A stretch of 13,192 bases of DNA from Candidatus Sumerlaeota bacterium (GTDB taxonomy: Bacteria > UBP6 > UBA1177). Numbering within the stretch: the stretch's first letter is position 1; each line of letters begins with the position of its first letter. The notes beneath the pieces were generated by a model. It was not told the DNA's origin and searched no databases. It saw nothing but the letters and a program-made list of their open reading frames with translations. The translations under genes and the position numbers were made by a program. The stretch is taken from the NCBI GenBank assembly GCA_007136595.1, contig SLGQ01000056.1:1-13192 (forward strand), in the 5' to 3' direction. This document shows, piece after piece, positions 8,089 through 13,192 of this stretch.

Positions 8089-8132
8089 TATCAAATCCTC
8101 CAAAAATAATAAACATCCTATCAACAGAGCCG

Positions 8133-8161
8133 ATACTAATTTTATTCCATACTCATGTCAA
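8133..8161 (-). promoter_or_regulatory. Predicted sigma70-type promoter of the moxR-bat operon
   Basis: Read on the minus strand, a perfect -35 box TTGACA (8161-8156) is followed after exactly 17 bp by TAGTAT (8138-8133; 4 of 6 matches to TATAAT). Transcription would start near 8126, about 38 nt before the moxR ATG. It is the only strong promoter candidate I found on the minus strand between 8089 and 8288. The long run of overlapping genes downstream suggests it may drive the whole operon. Confidence 0.5.
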
Positions 8162-8288
8162 TTTTTGGAAAAGGAAGGTTTTACCCTGCCAAAAGAATGG
8201 TGTTTGCTCAAGAAAACTCAACTTTCGTTGATTTTACAGTTTTTTCAGGCAGAATAGTTTGGACAAACGATTTGCGGGACAACAATTG

Positions 8289-9152
8289 ATGAAAAAAGTG
8301 ACACTATTTTTTTTCTCAGGAAGCGGAAACACAAGATACTTGGCGGAACTTCTGAAAAACAACATACCTGATAACTTTGATGTTGAAATAAAAGAGGTTG
8401 ACAAGATCACAAGATCAATTGACTCTTTCAACGATGATTTTGACATGGCGGGCTTTATTTATCCTGTTCATGCACTTAATGCCCCTTCAATTTTTTACGA
8501 TTTTATAAAAAATTATCTTACAAACGGGAATGGTCGTTCCGCTTTTGTAGTAAGATCTCCGGGAGACCCGTTTTTTAATGGCGGAAGCTGCAAGGAAGTT
8601 ACAAAGTCTGTTCAGAAAAAAGGGTATGAAGTATTTCACGAAAGTATGATCGTTATGCCTGCAAATATTTTTCTAAGATATAAAGACCCGTTCATTAAGG
8701 AGATCCTTGACGCAGCAAAAAAAAGGGTGGAGGCTGTATGCCGCGAGATCGCATCGCTTACACCGGGAAAACAAAATGCCTCTTTTCTCCTTAAATTTAT
8801 GACATTCATTGCAAGCAGAATTGAAAGTTTCGGTGCTCCCCTTTTTGGGAAAGACCTTAAAGTGAAAAACAGTTGCACAAAATGTGGCAAATGTGCAAAA
8901 AAGTGTCCGACTCAAAACATCTCAATGACTCCTGAAAAACCCCGTTTCGGGTGGAAATGCATTATCTGCATGCGATGTATCTACGGTTGTCCCGTGAACG
9001 CAATAAACCCATTTGCCTTCTCCTTCTTCAAATTAAAAAAATGGTACAACCTCAAAAACATTGAAAATGAAAACATCAGTAATGCAGACACAGAGTACAG
9101 AAACAGAAGATTCTATAGAATGTTTGAAAAATACCTGAAAGATTCAGAATGA
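8289..9152 (+). CDS. EFR1-type protein: flavodoxin-like domain fused to two [4Fe-4S] ferredoxin motifs
   Basis: This 287-residue protein starts at ATG 8289 ('MKKVTLFFFSGSGNTRYLAE'). Upstream in-frame TTG codons at 8259 and 8286 give no better start. The N-terminal part has a flavodoxin-like phosphate-binding loop SGSGNT (10-15) and an 'AGFIYPVHALNAP' strand-loop (54-66). The C-terminal part has two clusters: C196, C199, C202, C206 (CxxCxxCxxxCP) and C224, C227, C230, C234 (CxxCxxCxxxCP). Both are complete [4Fe-4S] signatures. This architecture is that of the EFR1 family ferredoxins, common in anaerobes, whose electron partners are mostly unknown. It should be a cytoplasmic electron carrier binding FMN and two clusters. 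It is divergent from the Bat operon and not obviously in an operon itself. No clear promoter box was found upstream. Confidence 0.85.
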   Translation: MKKVTLFFFSGSGNTRYLAELLKNNIPDNFDVEIKEVDKITRSIDSFNDDFDMAGFIYPVHALNAPSIFYDFIKNYLTNGNGRSAFVVRSPGDPFFNGGSCKEVTKSVQKKGYEVFHESMIVMPANIFLRYKDPFIKEILDAAKKRVEAVCREIASLTPGKQNASFLLKFMTFIASRIESFGAPLFGKDLKVKNSCTKCGKCAKKCPTQNISMTPEKPRFGWKCIICMRCIYGCPVNAINPFAFSFFKLKKWYNLKNIENENISNADTEYRNRRFYRMFEKYLKDSE

Positions 9153-9183
9153 GAAAAAAAGAGCTTTTTTTCAGGAAAAAGCT
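9153..9183 (+). terminator. Overlapping AT-rich hairpins directly after the EFR1-type gene
   Basis: Two inverted repeats share one arm. The first is GAAAAAAAG (9153-9161) with CTTTTTTTC (9164-9172). The second is AGCTTTTT (9162-9169) with AAAAAGCT (9176-9183), a perfect 8 bp stem with a 6 nt loop. The T run within the first repeat could serve as a U tract for termination of the gene ending at 9152. The stems are almost pure A-T, so this is a weak intrinsic terminator at best. The two folds exclude each other. Confidence 0.35.
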
Positions 9184-9233
9184 GTCAGAAACACAGGAAA
9201 GTAAAGTCATTCACTAAAAATGGATTCACATCC

Positions 9234-9249
9234 TGAATTGTTCAATTCA
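9234..9249. repeat. Palindrome TGAATTG-tt-CAATTCA in the intergenic region
   Basis: A perfect 7 bp inverted repeat with a 2 bp centre lies in the 286 bp between the EFR1-type gene (ends 9152) and the first lipoprotein gene (starts 9439). Its dyad symmetry is compatible with a regulator-binding site. No convincing -35/-10 pair was recognised next to it, so its role is open. The rest of this stretch (9184-9438) shows no gene, no tRNA and no repeat that I can support. Confidence 0.3.
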
Positions 9250-9438
9250 AATTAAAAAAGCGGCAGAAAAATCAATGTCATGGGTGGAGGAATAGTTAAA
9301 AGCGGATATTTCTACTTTGCTGACAATTTATCCGTACTGATTTCCAAATAATCAAATAGTAGGTCGAAAAAAAGCTTTTCATGACATAAATTTCAGACAG
9401 AGTTCTTTTAGTTTGTAATAATTTAAGGGGCAGATGTT

Positions 9439-10536
9439 ATGAAGATGATCATTTTTTTGCTGACAATACTTTTGGCAGCATCATGTGGAGAAGAAACTCT
9501 CTGTAATTGTAATTGTGATGATACTGTATCAGGTAAACCGGGGCGTTTTGAAGATTCTACAGAAGATCAGGCTGTTGAAGAACAGGATTATCAGGAGGCT
9601 GTTGATCAGGAAGTTGGTCAGGAAATTGATGACAAAGATGTGTATGATGAAGATTCTCCGGATGAATCTCTTGAAGAAAGCACCGGCGACGAAGCAGATT
9701 TTGTAGTTGATGAAGAGGGTGGAAATAAAACGCCTCCGGAACCTGTTGAAAACAGTGGAAACCTTGGTGACAGACTGCTTGAAAGTGCTATGAACTGGTT
9801 TATAAATTCAGGGTTTATATTTGAAAAAGGTGAGGTTTTCTCAATAAGTTATTCTGATGGGTACAATATAAATTTTGAAATTACAAGAGATCAGGCTCGT
9901 GAGCTTTTGCCGGATAATATCAGACCAGTTAAACTTAAGATCCTCGAAAACGAGAAAGAACCAAAATACTACATCTCTTTATACCTTGCAGGAATGGAGT
10001 CCAGTGACGCAATGGAGCGGGCTGATGTTTTCACTTATGGCATGGATCATAACGATGAGTTAACTATGTTTTTTCTTGCAGGTGTTATGGAGCTTCCAGA
10101 CAGAATAAAAAACAGCGACTTTCAGATGGACATGTTTGAAAGAGTTTTGGACCATATGGCAAAAGACTCCCGTACAGGTGAAGCAGCATACCCGCATTAC
10201 TACTCAGACAACATATCTTCAGATGAAGATACACTCATAATTACCTATGAAGATGCTAAGGTCGAACTTAAAAAATGTGAACCCTTAACTGTTGATAACC
10301 GCTTCAGTCTCGCTTTTGTACTGGTTAACAGCCAGATATACAGAACCGATATTGATAGAAATGTTAATTACTTCAACCAGAGTTTTATTAATGCAAAAGT
10401 CGAGGAAAAAGATCTGGATTGCGTCGTAGTTGAAAATCCTGAGAATTTTCATCCGATGTTAAAAAAAGAGAACCTTATATCTGTTCAGCGTTACGGCAGC
10501 AAAAACAGACAAATTAGATGGTATTTTGAAATGTAA
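9439..10536 (+). CDS. Predicted lipoprotein with Cys-rich head, acidic linker and uncharacterised domain
   Basis: I do not recognise this 365-residue protein. The start ATG follows AAGGGG at 8 nt. The signal peptide (1-15) ends in AASC, so Cys16 is the predicted lipidation site. Right after it comes a compact CNCNC motif (C22, C24, C26). Residues 27-105 are a low-complexity acidic linker rich in Asp, Glu, Gln and Ser. The folded part begins near residue 108 and contains 'DQARELLPDNIRPVKLKILE' (151-170), which loosely parallels 'ILKEILPKDLELPKDVDMKL' in the next gene. This suggests diverged paralogues. The next gene starts 15 nt after the stop, so they are probably one transcript. The protein should be anchored to a membrane on the outer or periplasmic side with the domain held away by the linker. 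No catalytic motif is evident. Confidence 0.72.
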   Translation: MKMIIFLLTILLAASCGEETLCNCNCDDTVSGKPGRFEDSTEDQAVEEQDYQEAVDQEVGQEIDDKDVYDEDSPDESLEESTGDEADFVVDEEGGNKTPPEPVENSGNLGDRLLESAMNWFINSGFIFEKGEVFSISYSDGYNINFEITRDQARELLPDNIRPVKLKILENEKEPKYYISLYLAGMESSDAMERADVFTYGMDHNDELTMFFLAGVMELPDRIKNSDFQMDMFERVLDHMAKDSRTGEAAYPHYYSDNISSDEDTLIITYEDAKVELKKCEPLTVDNRFSLAFVLVNSQIYRTDIDRNVNYFNQSFINAKVEEKDLDCVVVENPENFHPMLKKENLISVQRYGSKNRQIRWYFEM

Positions 10537-10551
10537 CGGAGTGGAGTTGAT

Positions 10552-11583
10552 ATGTTAAAAGTTGTTGTTACTATTGCCTTTTCCCTCATTATTTCCTGTG
10601 GTGCAAATAAGAACACAACAGAAAACCAGAACGATTTTGAGGATGAACAGGCAGACCATGTTGATGAAAACACAAAAGAAACACCGGACAAAATATATGA
10701 AGAAGAAATTACAGAACAGGAACCCGTAGAGCTGGAAACAGCAGACGATGATACTTATGAGCTTGTGGAGTATCAGGAAGAACTTATAGATTTTGATATT
10801 ACAGATGACGACGATAAACCTGAGGAAGAAAGTGATGTAACAGGAGAGGTGAGTGATTTTGAGTTTTTTCTTGAAGGAAACAACGACTGTTATATGATGC
10901 AGGCATATTTTCCAAAAGCTATATTGAAGGAAATACTTCCAAAAGACCTTGAGCTTCCTAAAGATGTTGATATGAAGCTTTATTATCCTGAAACAGAGTT
11001 AAAAGAAGGCTTCCATCCGTTTATTGCAAGCTTTTGTCATGGTTCCGATATTCATGATGTTCTTACAAAACAAAGCGTTCCGGAACAAGAAGAGCTCATG
11101 TTTTTGTTTCCGGTTGTCTATACCCATGATGACGGAACAAAATATATGTGTTCATACTCACCTGTTTTGTACCTTGATTCCCGTCTCGGTGTTGCCGGTG
11201 GACTTTATTACGGGTTGAGAAAAGAATATCGTTCGGATATGGAGTATGGAAGACCATCTGAAACATCAAAATGGTGGCGTATTGAAAATATTCTTGAGGC
11301 ATCATTTAAACAGAAAGGAGAAGAACTTTCCGATTTACCACATTTTTTCAAACAGATTTTGTCAACTCCGTTTGTCACGATATCTTATCCTCAGCCAATA
11401 CCAAGAATGGTATTTTATCAGTCAAAAGTATATCCGGAAACAGTTCGGGAAGCAGATGGATTATTCCGGTGGAATTATAAAGATGCTGAAATATCACATG
11501 AAAACGATGTCTTATCTGCATATTCCAAGTATTTCTTTACCATGTCAAAACCTATGAATGGAAAGGATTTCTTTGTCGAGTGA
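10552..11583 (+). CDS. Predicted lipoprotein with acidic linker and possible acetoacetate-decarboxylase-like fold
   Basis: This 343-residue protein starts after GGAGTGGAG, with the nearest GGAG 6 nt from the ATG. The signal peptide ends in IISC, giving lipid-modified Cys16, the same position as in the preceding gene. Residues 22-103 are an acidic linker (for example 'DITDDDDKPEEESD'). The domain from about 104 includes 'ILKEILPKDLELPKDVDMKL', 'GFHPFIASF', 'YMCSYSPVLYLDSRLGVAGG' and 'LYYGLRKEY'. This order resembles the acetoacetate-decarboxylase-like fold, where 'LP..L..P' is followed by a 'Y.E' strand and a 'YLDS...A...GRE..G.PK' segment. The resemblance is from memory and weak, and the catalytic Lys pair is not clearly present. 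A binding rather than enzymatic role is possible. It converges on the gene ending at 11597 with only 13 bp between them. Confidence 0.7.
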   Translation: MLKVVVTIAFSLIISCGANKNTTENQNDFEDEQADHVDENTKETPDKIYEEEITEQEPVELETADDDTYELVEYQEELIDFDITDDDDKPEEESDVTGEVSDFEFFLEGNNDCYMMQAYFPKAILKEILPKDLELPKDVDMKLYYPETELKEGFHPFIASFCHGSDIHDVLTKQSVPEQEELMFLFPVVYTHDDGTKYMCSYSPVLYLDSRLGVAGGLYYGLRKEYRSDMEYGRPSETSKWWRIENILEASFKQKGEELSDLPHFFKQILSTPFVTISYPQPIPRMVFYQSKVYPETVREADGLFRWNYKDAEISHENDVLSAYSKYFFTMSKPMNGKDFFVE

Positions 11584-11596
11584 ACTGTATTTAAAA

Positions 11597-12727
11597 TCAA
11601 TAAGAAACTGAACAACCATAACTGTCCGTTTCACAGTTAGGTGCACTAATTTGTTTTGAGTAGGGCAGATTTACCGATTGAAATCCAGGATCACTTAGTG
11701 AAACAGCGTTCCATTCAAATTCGAAGTAATAAATATCCCCGCATACAAAGCCGTCTGATTCAATGTAAATGCTGACAGGTGTATAAGCTTTAAGTTTAAA
11801 TTCTGTATTTATGGTTTTTTCAGCATCCAATGTGTCTGTGCTATACAGCCTTTCATTACCCATTGAATCATCAATTTTAAGGTAAAACACGCCGTCATCC
11901 GGATATGTAGATGTTCTCGACCCGAAAAGTCCACTTATCTCTTCTTTAACTTTCGCACTAAACCTAAGTGCCTTGAGAACAGTATCCTCTGTGACCATAA
12001 TTGTTATTCCTGAAAGTATTGCACCGTAATCTGAAACAAAAATACTTGCATTATCAGTATCAAAGAACATCACTCTGCCCTCTGGTTTTATCCCAACAGA
12101 TGGAAATTCAATTGACTCCTCATGCGAAACAACAACATTTTCAGAAAACATAAAGCTGTCTATCTCTCTAATTTTGCCATAAAGAGGCCAGCGTTTTGTC
12201 TGTTTTTCATCAACCACTAGGTCCGCAACAAAAAGGAAGTTAATATCTCCGGGAGCATCAATGACCTTAACACCTTCATTGAATTCAAGAAATCTGGTGT
12301 TGGGACCATAGGAAACCTCAGGTTCCGACATTATTATCCTTTCAAAACCATCATATATTCCATTTCCATTTATATCTTGAACCAGCCTCATATTTCTTAT
12401 CTCAACATTTTCAGATTTGCTCAAAAAGAGGTTTATTACCTCAGGCACATATATCCCTTCACCTTCAGAACTTATCATAATTGCCCCAAGCACAACATCT
12501 TTTCCAGTATCAAATATTTCATTTCCCCTGAAAGTCTCCCTTTCTGCTCTGACACCTTCAGTAATAGTTAAATTTACAATTTCCGCATCTTCAAAAGATA
12601 TCCGGCAAGCACCCAGAAAACACTTATAATGTTCATGGCAATGTTTGTCTTCAAGGCAGTTTTTTTGTCCATAAAGTTGGACAACTGAAAAAAGAAAACT
12701 TAAAATCACTATAAATTTGGCAAACAT
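11597..12727 (-). CDS. Secreted protein with N-terminal four-Cys module and EF-hand-like loop
   Basis: This 376-residue protein starts at ATG 12727 after AGGAGG with 6 nt spacing. A signal peptide (1-20, ending QLYG) precedes a cysteine module C24-x5-C30-x5-C36-x4-C41 ('CLEDKHCHEHYKCFLGAC'). This is the 'C....DC.....C..G.C' pattern (Dickkopf-N-like) frequent at the N-terminus of exported proteins in deltaproteobacterial genomes. The remainder looks beta-rich. At 118-129 it has DINGNGIYDGFE, matching the calcium-loop pattern DxNxNGxxDxxE. Two further Cys lie near the C-terminus in 'NCETDSYGC'. With no lipobox and no C-terminal TM it is probably released to the periplasm or the exterior. Function is unknown; surface structure or adhesion is only a guess from the modules. 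Its leader is unusually structured. Confidence 0.72.
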   Translation of the reverse strand: MFAKFIVILSFLFSVVQLYGQKNCLEDKHCHEHYKCFLGACRISFEDAEIVNLTITEGVRAERETFRGNEIFDTGKDVVLGAIMISSEGEGIYVPEVINLFLSKSENVEIRNMRLVQDINGNGIYDGFERIIMSEPEVSYGPNTRFLEFNEGVKVIDAPGDINFLFVADLVVDEKQTKRWPLYGKIREIDSFMFSENVVVSHEESIEFPSVGIKPEGRVMFFDTDNASIFVSDYGAILSGITIMVTEDTVLKALRFSAKVKEEISGLFGSRTSTYPDDGVFYLKIDDSMGNERLYSTDTLDAEKTINTEFKLKAYTPVSIYIESDGFVCGDIYYFEFEWNAVSLSDPGFQSVNLPYSKQISAPNCETDSYGCSVSY

Positions 12728-12735
12728 TTCAGCCT

Positions 12736-12783
12736 CCTTTAAAGGTTATCACCAAAACATATCTTTAGTGACATATTTAAAGG
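12736..12783 (-). promoter_or_regulatory. Leader hairpin covering the Shine-Dalgarno of the secreted-protein gene
   Basis: In the minus-strand transcript, CCUUUAAA (12783-12776) can pair with UUUAAAGG (12743-12736), an 8 bp stem. Inside it UCAC (12771-12768 read as complement) can pair with GUGA (12752-12749). The 3' arm overlaps the SD AAAGGAGG (12740-12733), so the fold would hide part of the ribosome-binding site of the gene starting at 12727. The 3' arm is itself a palindrome (CCTTTAAAGG, 12736-12745), giving an alternative pairing. Regulation is an inference; the complementarity is directly visible. Confidence 0.35.
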
Positions 12784-12807
12784 TTTTTTATTATTTTTTT
12801 TTGATAT

Positions 12808-12860
12808 GAAAAAACAGGAACAAACATATAAACTTCATTCACGATCCCCCTGCTTCCTGT
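12808..12860 (-). terminator. Terminator-like stem with U tract, possibly for the RCC1-repeat gene
   Basis: On the minus strand ACAGGAA (12860-12854) is followed by a 33 nt loop, TTCCTGT (12820-12814) and TTTTTT (12813-12808). A 7 bp stem ending in a T run fits a rho-independent terminator, though the loop is long and the stem short. It lies about 90 nt after the stop of the RCC1-repeat gene and upstream of the next gene. It could end that transcript or act as an attenuator in the leader of the gene at 12727. Confidence 0.35.
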
Positions 12861-12869
12861 CACCTGACA
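12858..12869. repeat. Operator-like palindrome TGTCA-cc-TGACA
   Basis: A 5 bp inverted repeat with a 2 bp centre lies at the predicted transcription start of the gene at 12727. A repressor bound there would block initiation, but no known regulator is implied by the sequence. It overlaps the 5' arm of the terminator-like stem by 3 bp. Confidence 0.25.
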
Positions 12870-12875
12870 ACAAAT

Positions 12876-12904
12876 TTTTTAAGATAGTTCAATTTTTATG
12901 TCAA
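12876..12904 (-). promoter_or_regulatory. Predicted sigma70-type promoter of the secreted-protein gene
   Basis: On the minus strand a perfect TTGACA (12904-12899) is followed after 17 bp by TAAAAA (12881-12876; 4 of 6 matches to TATAAT). The start point would be near 12869, giving a leader of about 140 nt. The -35 box and spacing match the candidate before moxR. The AT-rich context makes chance matches common, so this is tentative. Confidence 0.35.
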
Positions 12905-12947
12905 ATTAATTTTTTATGGTTTTTAGCAGAATGTCCCGTTTGTACAA

Positions 12948-13192
12948 TTAAGAGTTCGGGGTTTTAATTTCAACAGGAACATTGGAGTTGTCATAAGTGC
13001 CGTTGCCAAGCTGTCCGTCCTGGTTCTGTCCCCAGCAGTAAACTGTGCCTTTATCATCAATGGCACAGGTATGACGGTGTCCGCAACTGACCGCTTTTAT
13101 GTTTGTGTTGTTCTCAAATTTAACTTTTGCAGGGGTTAAAGAATCTTCATTATCACCTGTTCCAAGCTGTCCAACTATGTTTCTGCCCCAGC
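12948..13192 (-). CDS. RCC1-repeat protein, C-terminal 80 residues
   Basis: This is a partial gene entering from the right edge, with stop TAA at 12950-12948. The visible 80 residues hold about one and a half RCC1 (regulator of chromosome condensation 1) repeats. They include WGRNIVGQLGTGD (1-13), 'AVSCGHRHTCAIDDKGTVYC' (33-52) and WGQNQDGQLGNGT (53-65). RCC1 repeats of about 50 residues form a seven-bladed beta propeller. The cysteines in 'SCGHRHTC' and 'YCWG' are typical of the exported bacterial versions, often lipoproteins. The protein ends 15 residues after the last GQLG motif, so the propeller closes at the C-terminus. Cellular role is unknown. Its missing N-terminus would show whether it has a lipobox and acidic linker like its neighbours. 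Confidence 0.85.
   Translation of the reverse strand, partial: WGRNIVGQLGTGDNEDSLTPAKVKFENNTNIKAVSCGHRHTCAIDDKGTVYCWGQNQDGQLGNGTYDNSNVPVEIKTPNS

Noticed and set aside
8089..8124. Upstream TTG start for moxR giving 12 extra residues
   Set aside because: It has no SD, and the extension includes the SD of the ATG at 8088; MoxR homologues start close to the latter position.
8259..8288. Upstream TTG start for the EFR1-type gene
   Set aside because: The added residues are not part of the flavodoxin fold, which begins with 'MKKVTLFFFSGSGNT'; the ATG at 8289 fits the family.
9320..9421. Promoter boxes for the lipoprotein pair (CTGACA at 9320, TAATAA near 9416)
   Set aside because: No -35/-10 pair with 16-18 bp spacing and a sensible leader length could be formed; TAATAA lies too close to the SD.
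9153..9438. Small protein gene or RNA gene in the longest gene-free stretch
   Set aside because: The only ATG-led frames are about 10 codons or shorter, and no tRNA-like cloverleaf or known RNA motif was seen.
11246..11557. Open frame of 103 codons on the plus strand within the second lipoprotein gene
   Set aside because: It is an out-of-frame shadow of the lipoprotein gene without SD or signal of its own.
1..13192. CRISPR arrays, transposons, toxin-antitoxin pairs or phage genes
   Set aside because: No spaced direct repeats, transposase or integrase motifs, or paired small genes were seen on either strand.

Overview
The window comes from an AT-rich (by eye, not counted) diderm bacterium, probably from a little-studied lineage. 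Evidence for two membranes is a BamD-like lipoprotein, several lipobox signal peptides and a complete Bat locus. Exported proteins with acidic Asp/Glu linkers, a CxxxxxC-type Cys module and cysteine-bearing RCC1 repeats recall environmental deltaproteobacterial or myxobacterial-type genomes. Low-GC spirochaete-, Bacteroidetes- or Cloacimonadota-like lineages also carry Bat operons. I do not assign a phylum.

Region 1 (1-8288, all genes on the minus strand). One tightly packed operon reads from right to left: MoxR AAA+ ATPase, DUF58 protein, a signal-anchored membrane protein, BatA, BatB, BatC, BatD, BatE and a BamD-like lipoprotein cut by the window edge. Five of the junctions are NTGA stop/start overlaps (ATGA three times, GTGA, TTGA), so translation is probably coupled. 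A sigma70-type promoter (TTGACA, 17 bp, TAGTAT) lies just upstream of moxR. In the expected model MoxR acts as a chaperone-like ATPase on the VWA-type proteins (DUF58, BatA, BatB). BatC, BatD and BatE contribute TPR, beta-rich and SH3b modules on the periplasmic side. The locus was first linked to aerotolerance in Bacteroides fragilis, but its biochemical role is still unsettled.

Region 2 (8289-9438, plus strand). An EFR1-type flavodoxin-fold/2x[4Fe-4S] protein is transcribed divergently from the Bat operon. It is followed by 286 bp with no gene but with AT-rich hairpins and a palindrome.

Region 3 (9439-11583, plus strand). Two consecutive lipoprotein genes share one layout: lipobox with Cys16, a 70-90 residue acidic linker, then a globular domain. 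The second domain weakly resembles the acetoacetate-decarboxylase-like fold. They look like diverged paralogues.

Region 4 (11597-13192, minus strand). A secreted protein with an N-terminal four-Cys module and an EF-hand-like loop converges on the lipoprotein pair. Its 5' leader holds a candidate promoter, an operator-like palindrome, a terminator-like stem with a U tract, and a hairpin that would cover the Shine-Dalgarno sequence. At the right edge is the C-terminal end of an RCC1-repeat protein.

I see no rRNA, tRNA, CRISPR array, transposase, phage gene or integrase. The Bat operon is a known system. The least explained parts are the lipoprotein pair, the structured leader at 12728-12904, and the coupling of a BamD-like gene to the end of the Bat operon.
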